Of a DNA stretch of 64,000 bases, positions 17,881 to 26,422 are shown in pieces. Each line of letters starts with the position of its first letter. Position 1 is the stretch's first letter. The translations under genes and the position numbers were made by a program. Below the pieces are notes generated by a model. That model was not told the DNA's origin, did no database searches, and worked only from the letters and a program-made list of their open reading frames with translations. Origin of the DNA: Compostibacter hankyongensis (lineage in GTDB: Bacteria > Bacteroidota > Bacteroidia > Chitinophagales > Chitinophagaceae); the NCBI RefSeq assembly GCF_039541075.1, contig NZ_BAABFN010000002.1, positions 248,001-312,000 on the forward strand, read 5' to 3'.

Positions 17881-18690
17881 ATGATCGCCTTTCCGAACTG
17901 TAAGGTAAATCTCGGTCTCCATGTCACGGCCGCCCGGCCCGACGGGTATCATAATCTGGAGACTTTTTTTTATCCCCTTGCCGTCCATGACGCGCTGGAG
18001 ATCATCCCGGCCGTTGCACCGCGCTTTACCGCCACCGGCCTGGACATACCGGGTGATCCCGATGACAACCTCTGTCTGAAGGCCTGGCATTTGCTGAAAA
18101 ACGATTTCCCTGCGCTGCCTCCCGTAGCCATCTACCTCCACAAGGCCATCCCCCTGGGAGCCGGATTGGGCGGCGGTTCTGCCGACGGCGCCTTTATGCT
18201 CCGGATGCTGAATGAAAGGTTTTCCCTGGGCTGTTCCTTGGAGCGGCTGGAGGAATATGCCGCCCGCCTGGGCAGCGACTGTTCTTTTTTTATCAGGAAT
18301 ACGCCCGCGCTGGCCACCGGCCGTGGGGAGATGCTGGAACCTTTCGCCCTCGATCTTTCCGGATACTCCTGGCTGCTGGTGTGCCCGCCCCTTCATGTAT
18401 CCACCGCCTGGGCCTATCGCCAGCTGGAGCCACACCCTCCTGCCGCTCCGTTGCGGGAGCTGCTCAGCCTGCCGGTGCTTGCGTGGAAAGACAGGCTTGT
18501 CAATGATTTTGAAGCTCCTGTGATGGCGGCCCATCCCGAAATCGCCCGCATCCGGGAGCAGCTGTATGCCGCCGGGGCCTTTTATGCGGCCCTGAGCGGC
18601 AGCGGCGCCGCCGTCTTCGCCATTTTCCCCAAAAACAAAATAGCCGCTCTCCCCTGGGAAAGCGGCTACCGCGTATTTTCTATTCCGTAA
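17881..18690 (+). CDS. ispE: 4-diphosphocytidyl-2-C-methyl-D-erythritol kinase
   Basis: IspE phosphorylates CDP-methylerythritol in the non-mevalonate isoprenoid pathway. The 269-residue GHMP kinase has FPNCKVNLGL at its N-terminus, the ATP loop PLGAGLGGGSADGA near residue 95, and a C-terminal LSGSGAAVFAIF motif. A longer in-frame upstream start lies within the nuclease gene and was rejected. It converges on rplT with two bases between stop codons. Confidence 0.96.
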   Translation: MIAFPNCKVNLGLHVTAARPDGYHNLETFFYPLAVHDALEIIPAVAPRFTATGLDIPGDPDDNLCLKAWHLLKNDFPALPPVAIYLHKAIPLGAGLGGGSADGAFMLRMLNERFSLGCSLERLEEYAARLGSDCSFFIRNTPALATGRGEMLEPFALDLSGYSWLLVCPPLHVSTAWAYRQLEPHPPAAPLRELLSLPVLAWKDRLVNDFEAPVMAAHPEIARIREQLYAAGAFYAALSGSGAAVFAIFPKNKIAALPWESGYRVFSIP

Positions 18691-18692
18691 AA

Positions 18693-19037
18693 TTACTTCA
18701 CGGAGGCCACCAGGCGCTTGAATGTGTCCGGCTCATTCATGGCCAGATCGGCCAGCACCTTGCGGTTCAGGTCAATCTCTTTTTCAGCCAGCTTGTGGAT
18801 AAACTCGGAATAGGTAAGTCCTTCTGCGCGTACGGCCGCATTGATACGGGCAATCCACAGACCGCGGAACTGCCGCTTCTTCAGCTTGCGGCTGACAAAT
18901 TTATAGGTGAGCCCTTTCTCTACGATATTTTTGGCAACGGTATATACATTCTTACGCTTACCGTAATAGCCTTTGGCCTGTTTTAATACTTTCTTCCTCC
19001 TGGCCCGGGAAGCGACGGCATTTACTGAACGTGGCAT
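18693..19037 (-). CDS. rplT: 50S ribosomal protein L20
   Basis: L20 binds 23S rRNA early in 50S assembly. The 114-residue product begins MPRSVNAVASRARRKKVLKQ and has the YYGKRKNVYTVAKN and RQFRGLWIARINAAVR motifs; length is typical. It is 38 bases downstream of rpmI and is inferred to be co-transcribed with it. In most bacteria infC is directly upstream of this pair; here an M13 peptidase gene intervenes. Confidence 0.98.
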   Translation of the reverse strand: MPRSVNAVASRARRKKVLKQAKGYYGKRKNVYTVAKNIVEKGLTYKFVSRKLKKRQFRGLWIARINAAVRAEGLTYSEFIHKLAEKEIDLNRKVLADLAMNEPDTFKRLVASVK

Positions 19038-19075
19038 TTTTCTGAATTAAAAATGTGAAATAATTTATGACGGGC

Positions 19076-19273
19076 TCAGCGCAGCACAAGCAGCCGCTTT
19101 ACCATATCGAGGTTGGTTTTGTCTACCAGACCGGATCCGCGCAGGTGACGTTTCCGCTTGGTCGCCTTCTTGGTCAGCAGGTGACTTTTATAAGCGGAAA
19201 AACGTTTGATCTTTCCGCTGCCGGTTACCGTAAACGTCTTTTTGGCGCGGGAATGTGTCTTTACTTTGGGCAT
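19076..19273 (-). CDS. rpmI: 50S ribosomal protein L35
   Basis: The 65-residue, very basic product begins MPKVKTHSRAKKTFTVTGSG and has the family end LRGSGLVDKTNLDMVKRLL. It forms the rpmI-rplT pair. Its own promoter-like element lies ~20 bases upstream, consistent with its separation from infC. Confidence 0.98.
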   Translation of the reverse strand: MPKVKTHSRAKKTFTVTGSGKIKRFSAYKSHLLTKKATKRKRHLRGSGLVDKTNLDMVKRLLVLR

Positions 19274-19292
19274 CGTACATAAATTTGGAGGG

Positions 19293-19300
19293 CAAAGGTA
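19293..19300 (-). promoter_or_regulatory. Candidate TAnnTTTG -7 element of rpmI-rplT
   Basis: On the minus strand this reads TACCTTTG, 20 bases before the rpmI ATG, in an AT-rich upstream stretch with TTTTTTG boxes at 12 and 24 bases. Neither is at the ideal 17-23 spacing, but the -7 box is a perfect consensus match. Confidence 0.5.
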
Positions 19301-19410
19301 TGATTTTTAATACAAAAAATAAAACAAAAAATGACAGGCCCCATATGTTTTTTGGTTCGTTTTTCCAATTTACCTACCTTCACCCGTTGCTAAAACTTTA
19401 CTGATCCATT

Positions 19411-21462
19411 ATGAATAATACGATATTCCGCCTGTTGCCGTTCGCCGTACTCCCCCTTCTGGTCGGTTACGGCTGCAAACCTTCCGTCTCCGGCTCGCAG
19501 GGAAAATCCGCCGCGCTTGACCTTTCCGGCGCGGATTCTTCCATAAGCCCGCGGGAAGACTTTTTCAGCTTTGCCAACGGCCGCTGGGTGCAGCATACGG
19601 AAATACCGGCCTCCAAAACCGGGTGGGGATCGTTTTACGTCGTGCGCGACCAGGCCTTATATAATATGCGGTCCATCCTCGATTCCTGCTCCGGGCTGGA
19701 CCAGGCCCAGAAAGGCAGCATTACCCAGCAGATCGGCGACCTGTATGCCAGCGGCATGGACAGCGCCGGTATCGAAAAGGCCGGATTGACCCCGTTGAAG
19801 GCCAACCTCGACCGTATCGACGCCATCTCCGATGTCGCCGGGGTGCTGCAGGAAGTGACCACCGAATATGTCAACGGGGACGGGGCGCTCTTTAGTTTCT
19901 CCGTCGGGCCCGACGATAAAAACAGCACCGTGGAGCGACCGCACCTGGATCAGGGCGGCCTGGGCATGCCCAACCGGGATTATTATTTTAAGCAGGACCC
20001 TGCCAGCCGGGAAACGCGTCAGGCTTACCTGCACTATATCGCCACCATCCTTTCCCTGAGCGGCACCGCGGATACTGCCGCAGCCTCCAAAAAGGCCGGA
20101 GCCGTGCTGGCCCTCGAGACCCGCCTCGCCGACGCTTCCAAAACACCTGTCGAGCTGCGTGACCCCGAAGCCAACTACCACCTCCTCACCTTTACCTCCC
20201 TTTCGGAGATGACCCCGGGGGTGGATTGGAAATCGGTGGCCGCACAGCTGTCTGTAAAGGAAGATACCGTGCAGGTCGGGCAGCCGGAATTCTACAAGGC
20301 GCTGGCCTCGCTGCTGAAAACGACACCGGTGGACGTGTGGAAAGATTACCTGCGGGTGCACCTCATCAGCGGCTATGCCGCCTGGCTGAGCACGCCCTTT
20401 GCCGACGCGCATTTCGACTTTTACAACCGCCAGCTGGGCGGCCAGAAACAGCCGGAAGAACGCTGGAAGCGGGTCAGTTCCCTGGTAAACAGCGCGCTGG
20501 GCGACGCCCTGGGGCAGCTGTATGTGCAGCGGTTCTTCCCTCCTTCCGCCAAGGAATACATGATCAAGCTCGTGGACAACCTGCAGCGGACTTACCAGGA
20601 CCGGATCCGGCAGGTGGACTGGATGAGCGATTCCACCAAAACAAAAGCGATCCAGAAGCTGAATGCCTTTGCCAAAAAGATCGGGTATCCGGACAAATGG
20701 AAAGACTATTCTTCCATTGACATCAACCGCAGCTCGGTGGTGGGTAATCTGCAGCGGATTGGAAAGTGGCAGTACGACTATAACATCAGCAAGCTGGGCA
20801 AGCCGGTGGACCGCAGCGAATGGTATATGACGGCCCCCACGGTAAACGCCTATTACAATCCCTCCTTTAACGAGATCGTATTTCCCGCCGGCATATTACA
20901 GCCGCCTTTCTATTACCAGAACGGGGATGATGCGGTGAACTACGGCGGCATCGCCGCCGTGATCGGCCATGAGATGACGCATGGCTTTGACGACCAGGGC
21001 AGCCAGTACGATAAGGATGGTAACCTGAAAAGCTGGTGGACCAAAGAAGACCGCCGGAAATTCGACGCCAAGACCGGGCAGGTAGCCGATCAGTACGACC
21101 AGTACACGGTGCTGGACAGCGTGCATGTCAACGGAAAGCTTACCCTCGGGGAAAACATCGCGGATATCGGCGGGCTGGCCATTGCCTATGCCGCCTTTAA
21201 AAATACGCCGCAGGGAAAAAGTGATAAAAAGATCGACGGCCTTACGCCGGATCAGCGGTTTTTCCTGTCCTTCGCCCAGATCTGGCGGATCAAAAATACC
21301 GACCGCTGGATGCTCTGGAGGATCAACAACGACCCGCATTCTCCGGAGATGTACCGGGTAAACGGGCCGGTTTCCAATATGAAGTCTTTTTATGCCGCCT
21401 TTGGTGTGCAGCCGGGAGACAAGATGTACCGGGCAGACAGCAGCCGGGTACATATATGGTGA
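19411..21462 (+). CDS. pepO: M13-family zinc metallopeptidase, lipoprotein
   Basis: The 683-residue neprilysin-like peptidase is expected to cleave short peptides in the periplasm or at the surface. A lipobox (LLVGYGC) indicates lipid anchoring. The zinc site is complete: HEMTH near residue 520 and ENIADIGGL ~60 residues later supply the His, His and Glu ligands. The N-terminal SPREDFFSFANGRWVQ and C-terminal WRIKNTDRWMLWRINNDPHSP regions are standard for M13, as is the length. The gene lies between infC and rpmI on the opposite strand, interrupting a translation operon that is otherwise widely conserved. Confidence 0.95.
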   Translation: MNNTIFRLLPFAVLPLLVGYGCKPSVSGSQGKSAALDLSGADSSISPREDFFSFANGRWVQHTEIPASKTGWGSFYVVRDQALYNMRSILDSCSGLDQAQKGSITQQIGDLYASGMDSAGIEKAGLTPLKANLDRIDAISDVAGVLQEVTTEYVNGDGALFSFSVGPDDKNSTVERPHLDQGGLGMPNRDYYFKQDPASRETRQAYLHYIATILSLSGTADTAAASKKAGAVLALETRLADASKTPVELRDPEANYHLLTFTSLSEMTPGVDWKSVAAQLSVKEDTVQVGQPEFYKALASLLKTTPVDVWKDYLRVHLISGYAAWLSTPFADAHFDFYNRQLGGQKQPEERWKRVSSLVNSALGDALGQLYVQRFFPPSAKEYMIKLVDNLQRTYQDRIRQVDWMSDSTKTKAIQKLNAFAKKIGYPDKWKDYSSIDINRSSVVGNLQRIGKWQYDYNISKLGKPVDRSEWYMTAPTVNAYYNPSFNEIVFPAGILQPPFYYQNGDDAVNYGGIAAVIGHEMTHGFDDQGSQYDKDGNLKSWWTKEDRRKFDAKTGQVADQYDQYTVLDSVHVNGKLTLGENIADIGGLAIAYAAFKNTPQGKSDKKIDGLTPDQRFFLSFAQIWRIKNTDRWMLWRINNDPHSPEMYRVNGPVSNMKSFYAAFGVQPGDKMYRADSSRVHIW

Positions 21463-21464
21463 GC

Positions 21465-21494
21465 CCCCTAACCCCCTAAAGGGGGAATTGGGGA
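21465..21494. terminator. Bidirectional hairpin between pepO and infC
   Basis: A run of C-rich then G-rich sequence forms a hairpin with core CCCCC-TAAA-GGGGG, flanked by outer CCCC and GGGG arms. It lies between two convergent stop codons, 2 bases from each side, so it may end both transcripts. I recall similar C/G-run elements between genes in other Bacteroidota. Confidence 0.55.
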
Positions 21495-21495
21495 T

Positions 21496-22068
21496 CTATT
21501 TCTTCTTGCTGGCTTTGGGCGCGAAGATCACGAGCATGCGCTTGCCTTCCATCTTGGGCATGCCTTCCAGCACGCCGCTTTCGGCAAGCCGTTCGGCAAA
21601 CTTCAGCAGCAGCAACTCTCCCCTTTCTTTAAAGAGGATGGCCCGTCCGCGGAACTGGACATAGGCTTTTACCTTGTTGCCTTCCTTGAGGAATTTTTCT
21701 GCGTGCTTGGTCTTGAACTCAAAATCGTGATCATCGGTATTGGGCGTAAAGCGGATTTCCTTGACTTCCGACTTTGCCGCCTTGGCCTTCATCTCCTTCT
21801 CTTTCTTCTTTTTCTCGTAGAGGAACTTCTTATAATCGATGATCCTGCAAACGGGAGGTTTGGCGTTGGGGGAGATTTCTACCAGGTCAAGCCCCTGGGC
21901 TTCGGCTAATTTCAGGGCTTCTTCTGTACGATAAACGCCCGTTTCGATATTTTCACCGACCAGCCGGATTTCCGGAATACGGATCATCCGGTTGGTTCTG
22001 TGCTCCTGTTCAGGTTCTCTGCGTCTGAAATTTCTTCTGTTTTTGTTAAATCCGGGTCTTGTTTGCAT
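21496..22068 (-). CDS. infC: Translation initiation factor IF-3
   Basis: IF-3 keeps the 30S subunit free and checks start-codon pairing. The 190-residue product has an N-terminal basic extension, RIPEIRLVGENIETGVYRT, the PPVCRIIDYKKFLYEKKKKE linker start, and a C-terminal domain with VKEIRFTPNTDDHDFEFK. It uses ATG rather than the rare AUU of E. coli, so E. coli-type self-control by start codon is not evident. thrS lies 135 bases upstream on the same strand. Confidence 0.97.
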   Translation of the reverse strand: MQTRPGFNKNRRNFRRREPEQEHRTNRMIRIPEIRLVGENIETGVYRTEEALKLAEAQGLDLVEISPNAKPPVCRIIDYKKFLYEKKKKEKEMKAKAAKSEVKEIRFTPNTDDHDFEFKTKHAEKFLKEGNKVKAYVQFRGRAILFKERGELLLLKFAERLAESGVLEGMPKMEGKRMLVIFAPKASKKK

Positions 22069-22111
22069 TCAGTATTATGGGTTGTTGGTTTATTGTTTTA
22101 AAAGTAAATCG

Positions 22112-22123
22112 GCTGATATCAGC
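22112..22123. repeat. 12-base palindrome in the thrS-infC gap
   Basis: GCTGATATCAGC is a perfect palindrome 44 bases upstream of the infC ATG. It could be a protein-binding site or part of a leader structure, but nothing else supports a function. Confidence 0.25.
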
Positions 22124-22203
22124 GCTCGCACAATAATTGCGCCATATTCCCGCAGCTGTCTTTTCTGCATGGGCGGCATCCCGGCCGGCGCAAAAAGGCA
22201 GTT

Positions 22204-24135
22204 TTATTTCCGGGCGGCCACCGCTTCCTGAATCAGGCTCACGAATGCCTCTGGGCGCATGGTTCCGAGGTCTCCCTGCCCCTGCCGGCGAACCGCCACC
22301 ATTTCATCCGCAGCTTCCTTCTCACCGATAATCAGCATATAAGGGATTTTCATCAATTCCGCATCGCGGATTTTTTTGCCGATTTTTTCGTTCCGCTCGT
22401 CGATTTCGGCACGAATATCAGCATTTTTTAATAAATCTGCCAGTCCCCGGGCGTAATTTTCCGATTTCTCGCTGATGGGCAGTATGCGCACCTGGGTAGG
22501 GGTCAGCCAAAGGGGAAATTTTCCCGCGCAATGCTCGATCAGCACGGCTACAAAACGCTCCAGCGAGCCGAAGGGGGCGCGATGGATCATCACGGGACGG
22601 TGTTTCTGATTGTCCGCGCCGATATATTCCAGCTCGAACCGCTCCGGCAGATTGTAGTCCACCTGTATGGTGCCCAGCTGCCATCTTCGTCCCAGCGCAT
22701 CGTTCACCATGAAGTCCAGCTTGGGTCCGTAAAAGGCTGCCTCTCCGTATTCCACTACCGTCTTCAGCCCTTTCTCCGCTGCCGCATCCTGGATGGCCTT
22801 TTCGGCGATCTCCCAGTTTTCATCCGAGCCGATGTACTTGCTGTGGTCTTCCCGGTCGCGCAGCGATACCTGGGCAATGTACTCCCTGAAGTCCAGCGCG
22901 TCAAACACATAAAGCACCAGATCGATCACCTTTTTAAATTCCTCGATCACCTGGTCCGGGCGGCAGAAAAGATGGGCGTCGTCCTGCGTAAAGCCACGCA
23001 CGCGGGTAAGACCATGCAGCTCCCCGCTCTGCTCATAACGGTAAACGGTGCCGAACTCGGCCAGCCGTACGGGCAGGTCCTTATAGGATTTCGGGGAGGC
23101 CTTGTATATCTCACAGTGGTGCGGGCAGTTCATGGGCTTTAAGAGGAACTCCTCTCCTTCCTGCGGCGTGGTGATGGGCCGGAAAGAATCCTTGCCATAT
23201 TTTTCCCAGTGACCGGAGGTCACATACAGCTGCTTGCCGCCGATATGGGGGGTAATCACAGGTTGGTAGCCGGCTTCGAGCTGTGCCTGCTGCAGGAAGG
23301 CCTGCAGGCGTTCGCGCAGCATCGCGCCTTTGGGCAGCCATAACGGCAGCCCGCTGCCCACCTTTTCTGAAAAGGCGAACAGCTCCAGCTCGCGGCCCAG
23401 CTTGCGGTGGTCCCGCTTTTTGGCTTCCTCCACCAGCTCCAGATAGGCGGTCAGCTCTTTGGCCGCCGGAAAGCTGATGCCGTATATGCGGGTCAGCATC
23501 TTGTTATGCTCATCGCCCCGCCAGTAGGCGCCGGCGATATTGGTCAGCCGGATGGCCTTTATAAAGCCCGTGTCGGGGATATGCGGTCCCCGGCAGAGGT
23601 CGGTAAAATGCCCCTGAGTATAGAAGGTGATCTCGCCGTCTTTTAACCCTTCTATCAGCTCCAGCTTGTATTCATCCCCTTTTTTCTGAAAATATTGCAG
23701 GGCATCCGCCTTGCTGATATCCTGGCGGACATAGCTGTTTTTTTCTTTGGCCAGCTCGGCCATCTTGGCTTCGAGCTTCCGGAGGTCTTCCTCGGTAATG
23801 GACCGGCCACCCAGGTCGATATCATAATAAAAACCCTGTTCTATGGCGGGGCCGATACCAAACTTTACGCCGGGGTAAAGCGCTTCCAGCGCTTCGGCCA
23901 GCAGGTGGGCCGAGGAATGCCAGAAAGTGGATTTGCCCGCTTTGTCGTCCCAGGTCAGCAGCTGTACGGACGCATCTTCCCGGATGGGCCGGGAGGCGTC
24001 CCATACTTTTCCGTTTACCTTCGCGGCCAGCACCTTGCGGGCCAGGCCTTCACTGATGGAGCGGGCAATTTCCATCCCGGTGATACCTTCGGGATACTCA
24101 CGGACAGCGCCGTCGGGGAATGTAATATGGATCAT
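22204..24135 (-). CDS. thrS: Threonine--tRNA ligase
   Basis: ThrRS charges tRNA-Thr. The 643-residue class II synthetase has the N-terminal TGS domain (MIHITFPDGAVREYPEG), the editing domain with HSSAHLLAEAL, the core motif 2 region KPMNCPHHCEIY and YRYEQSGELHGLTRVRGF, motif 3 HRAPFGSLERFVAVLIEH, and the C-terminal anticodon-binding domain. Length is typical. infC follows on the same strand. Confidence 0.98.
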   Translation of the reverse strand: MIHITFPDGAVREYPEGITGMEIARSISEGLARKVLAAKVNGKVWDASRPIREDASVQLLTWDDKAGKSTFWHSSAHLLAEALEALYPGVKFGIGPAIEQGFYYDIDLGGRSITEEDLRKLEAKMAELAKEKNSYVRQDISKADALQYFQKKGDEYKLELIEGLKDGEITFYTQGHFTDLCRGPHIPDTGFIKAIRLTNIAGAYWRGDEHNKMLTRIYGISFPAAKELTAYLELVEEAKKRDHRKLGRELELFAFSEKVGSGLPLWLPKGAMLRERLQAFLQQAQLEAGYQPVITPHIGGKQLYVTSGHWEKYGKDSFRPITTPQEGEEFLLKPMNCPHHCEIYKASPKSYKDLPVRLAEFGTVYRYEQSGELHGLTRVRGFTQDDAHLFCRPDQVIEEFKKVIDLVLYVFDALDFREYIAQVSLRDREDHSKYIGSDENWEIAEKAIQDAAAEKGLKTVVEYGEAAFYGPKLDFMVNDALGRRWQLGTIQVDYNLPERFELEYIGADNQKHRPVMIHRAPFGSLERFVAVLIEHCAGKFPLWLTPTQVRILPISEKSENYARGLADLLKNADIRAEIDERNEKIGKKIRDAELMKIPYMLIIGEKEAADEMVAVRRQGQGDLGTMRPEAFVSLIQEAVAARK

Positions 24136-24194
24136 AACTGAAAAACCGTATGCAGGTACCGTAACCGCACTGCAGCTGCACTTTTTTTATCCTG

Positions 24195-24202
24195 CAAAAA
24201 TA
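24195..24202 (-). promoter_or_regulatory. Candidate TAnnTTTG -7 element of thrS
   Basis: On the minus strand it reads TATTTTTG, ~60 bases before the thrS ATG. No -33 box is at the expected spacing. The gap is shared with the divergent ECF sigma gene. Confidence 0.4.
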
Positions 24203-24393
24203 AAAAAATGCCCGCTTTATTCGGGTTCTTTTTTCGCGGCGGGAGCAGGTGTTACAGGCGGAGCGTCATCGGCCTTTATTTTTTATGTTTCAATTTTGTG
24301 TACTTTTAGCGGTTGTTTTGTTTTCCCCTCCGTACGCCCATCCTGTGCGAATGGCGGTATGTTCGGCCGTGTAGGATGCTTAACGTTATACGC

Positions 24394-24972
24394 ATGTCCA
24401 AAACAGATAGCATTCCGGGGTTTTCCATTGAGGCGATGCAGTCCGGTAATGAACAGGCATTTGAGGTATTGTTTAGGTATTTTTATAAGATGCTCTATTT
24501 TTTCTCAAAACGAATTACCGACGATACCGCTGTTGCCGAAGAAATAACCACGGGAACTTTTCTTAAGTTATGGCAGCGGCGAGGTGATTTCTATCATATC
24601 GCTGCGATAAAATCTTTTCTTTATATAAGTGCCAGAAATGCCTGTCTGGATTATCTGGATGCACGACAGCGAAAAATCCGGCATTACCGTGCGTTAGATG
24701 ATCTTGCTGGCGACGCCGAAGAGCATATACTGGATGAGATTTTTCGTACGGAAGTATTGCAACAGATCTACCATGCCATGGACCAGCTTCCTGCCCGGTA
24801 CAGCGAAGTGCTCAAGCTGGCTTACATGGAGGGACTCCAGAATACCGATATTGCGCGACAGCTGCAAGTCCCCCTCAGCACCATAAATACGCGGAAAGCC
24901 CGCGGTCTTGCCGCTTTGAAAAAGCTTCTTCCCAGGCATTCCTTTGTTCTCCTGCTGGGCCTGCTGCCCTGA
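24394..24972 (+). CDS. ECF-type RNA polymerase sigma factor
   Basis: The 192-residue sigma-70 family protein has region 2 (AFEVLFRYFYKMLYFFSKRI, then TGTFLKLWQRR) and region 4 (LPARYSEVLKLAYMEGLQ, with the HTH NTDIARQLQVPLSTINTRKARG). It is expected to switch on the SusC/SusD locus downstream when released by the FecR protein encoded next. Starts at 24376 (+6 residues) and further upstream are also open; I chose the ATG at 24394 because it keeps region 2 close to the N-terminus as in relatives. It is divergent from thrS. Confidence 0.93.
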   Translation: MSKTDSIPGFSIEAMQSGNEQAFEVLFRYFYKMLYFFSKRITDDTAVAEEITTGTFLKLWQRRGDFYHIAAIKSFLYISARNACLDYLDARQRKIRHYRALDDLAGDAEEHILDEIFRTEVLQQIYHAMDQLPARYSEVLKLAYMEGLQNTDIARQLQVPLSTINTRKARGLAALKKLLPRHSFVLLLGLLP

Positions 24973-25090
24973 TTATTTAAAATTTCTTGCATTTTTTGAG
25001 ACAGAACCCCTGTTCTGACCGTTACTGTAGTCGGAGGAACCCGGAAGGAAGTCAGAATAAAAGAGCCGGCTGGTGCCCAATAAACAAAGT

Positions 25091-26311
25091 ATGAAAGATC
25101 AGCAACTGGATGAGATCCTGAGGATGGCAAGATTAACCGCCGGAAAGCTCAAAGGTACAATCACCCCTGAGGAGGAGGCGGACCTGGCGCAATGGGTAGC
25201 CCGGAACAAACACAATCATCAGTTATTCGGGGAGATGCAGGATGAGGAATATCGTTCAGCGCTGCTGGCTGATATGGATAGACCGGATGCAGAGACTGCC
25301 CTTGTAAAGATGCGTGCCCGGATAAAAAGATATGAAAAAAGGCGTCGTCGCACACAACGGCGCTGGCGGTATAGTATTGCCGCTGCAATGGTATTATTGG
25401 GAGGCGGGGCCTCGTACTTTTTTTTGCAAAAGAAACCGTCCCCGGCTCCCGTTCCCTCCCTGTCCGTTAGTGCCGGGCAGCAGGATATTTTGCCGGGCCG
25501 CAACGGCGCTATCCTGACCCTATCCGACGGCAGCAGGATTACCCTCGACAGCCTGGGCAACGGCATAGTAGCGAGGCAGGGCAGCACAAAGGCTGTGCTG
25601 AGCAATGGCAGCCTTTCTTATACGGCGGAGCATGGCACTGCAGGAAAGATCGGCTACAATACCATGACCACGCCCAGGGGTCGTCAGTTCAGGCTGGTTT
25701 TGCCGGATGGCAGCCGGGTATGGCTGAATGCGGCTTCTTCCATCCGCTATCCTACGATTTTTACGGCCGGGGAAAGAAGCGTGGAAGTTACCGGGGAGGC
25801 CTATTTTGAAGTGGCTCCTGACGAAGAAGCTCCTTTTAAGGTAGAAGTGAACGGGACCACAGAAATAGAAGTATTGGGGACTGATTTTAATGTCAGCGCA
25901 TACCCGGATGAGCCGGACATCAGGACTACCCTGCTAAAAGGCAGCGTAAAAGTGACTGGCGGGAAAGAAAACCGGGCGCTGGTTATGCGTCCGGGTCAAC
26001 AGACAGTTGTGGCCCCCGGTGAGGATATCAGCCTCCTGAAGAACGTCAACGTAAGCCGGACGCTGGCCTGGAAAGAAGGCCGTTTTGAATTTTCAGGAAA
26101 TATACGGGATATTATGCGGCAGATTGCCCGCTGGTATGACGTGGAGGTGGTTTACGAAGGAGATGTAAGCGATAGGGCATATGGCGGCGCCATATCAAAG
26201 TATGAAAATGTATCCCGGGTACTGGAGATGCTGGAGCTTACCGGTAGTATTCATTTTAAAATAGAAAAACAAACTGCTTCCGGTCGCGCAAAAATAACGG
26301 TGCGGCCGTAA
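25091..26311 (+). CDS. FecR-type anti-sigma factor
   Basis: The 406-residue inner-membrane regulator has a cytoplasmic N-terminal segment (LTPEEEADL-like, binding the sigma factor), one membrane span near residues 93-115 (SIAAAMVLLGGGASYFFLQ), a periplasmic FecR domain (TTPRGRQFRLVLPDGSRVWL, VEVTGEAYFEVAPDE, EVLGTDFNVSAYPDE, TTLLKGSVKV) and a C-terminal DUF4974-like domain (FEFSGNIRDIMRQIARWYDVEV). It should pass the substrate signal from the SusC signalling domain to the sigma factor encoded 118 bases upstream. I chose the ATG at 25091 over a GTG at 25073. Confidence 0.95.
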   Translation: MKDQQLDEILRMARLTAGKLKGTITPEEEADLAQWVARNKHNHQLFGEMQDEEYRSALLADMDRPDAETALVKMRARIKRYEKRRRRTQRRWRYSIAAAMVLLGGGASYFFLQKKPSPAPVPSLSVSAGQQDILPGRNGAILTLSDGSRITLDSLGNGIVARQGSTKAVLSNGSLSYTAEHGTAGKIGYNTMTTPRGRQFRLVLPDGSRVWLNAASSIRYPTIFTAGERSVEVTGEAYFEVAPDEEAPFKVEVNGTTEIEVLGTDFNVSAYPDEPDIRTTLLKGSVKVTGGKENRALVMRPGQQTVVAPGEDISLLKNVNVSRTLAWKEGRFEFSGNIRDIMRQIARWYDVEVVYEGDVSDRAYGGAISKYENVSRVLEMLELTGSIHFKIEKQTASGRAKITVRP

Positions 26312-26329
26312 TACCGGTTAACTGAAAAA

Positions 26330-26358
26330 AGCCAAAAGCGGTTGCAACGCTTTTGGCT
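26330..26358. terminator. Perfect 11-bp hairpin between fecR and susC
   Basis: Arms AGCCAAAAGCG (26330-26340) and CGCTTTTGGCT (26348-26358) pair perfectly around a 7-base loop. On the minus strand the stem is followed by six T residues, the form of an intrinsic terminator. On the plus strand the A-run precedes the stem and no U-run follows, so it could act as an attenuator or an mRNA-stability element separating regulatory from transport genes. Confidence 0.6.
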
Positions 26359-26422
26359 GACATTCAGGTTAATCAAGAACAATTTGGGAACTGTCATTTT
26401 ATAACCTAAACACATCAAAGGT

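Noticed and set aside
22069..22203. A ribosomal-protein leader controlling infC
   Set aside because: Only a 12-base palindrome is visible and no structure resembling a known L20 or IF3 leader could be supported by eye.
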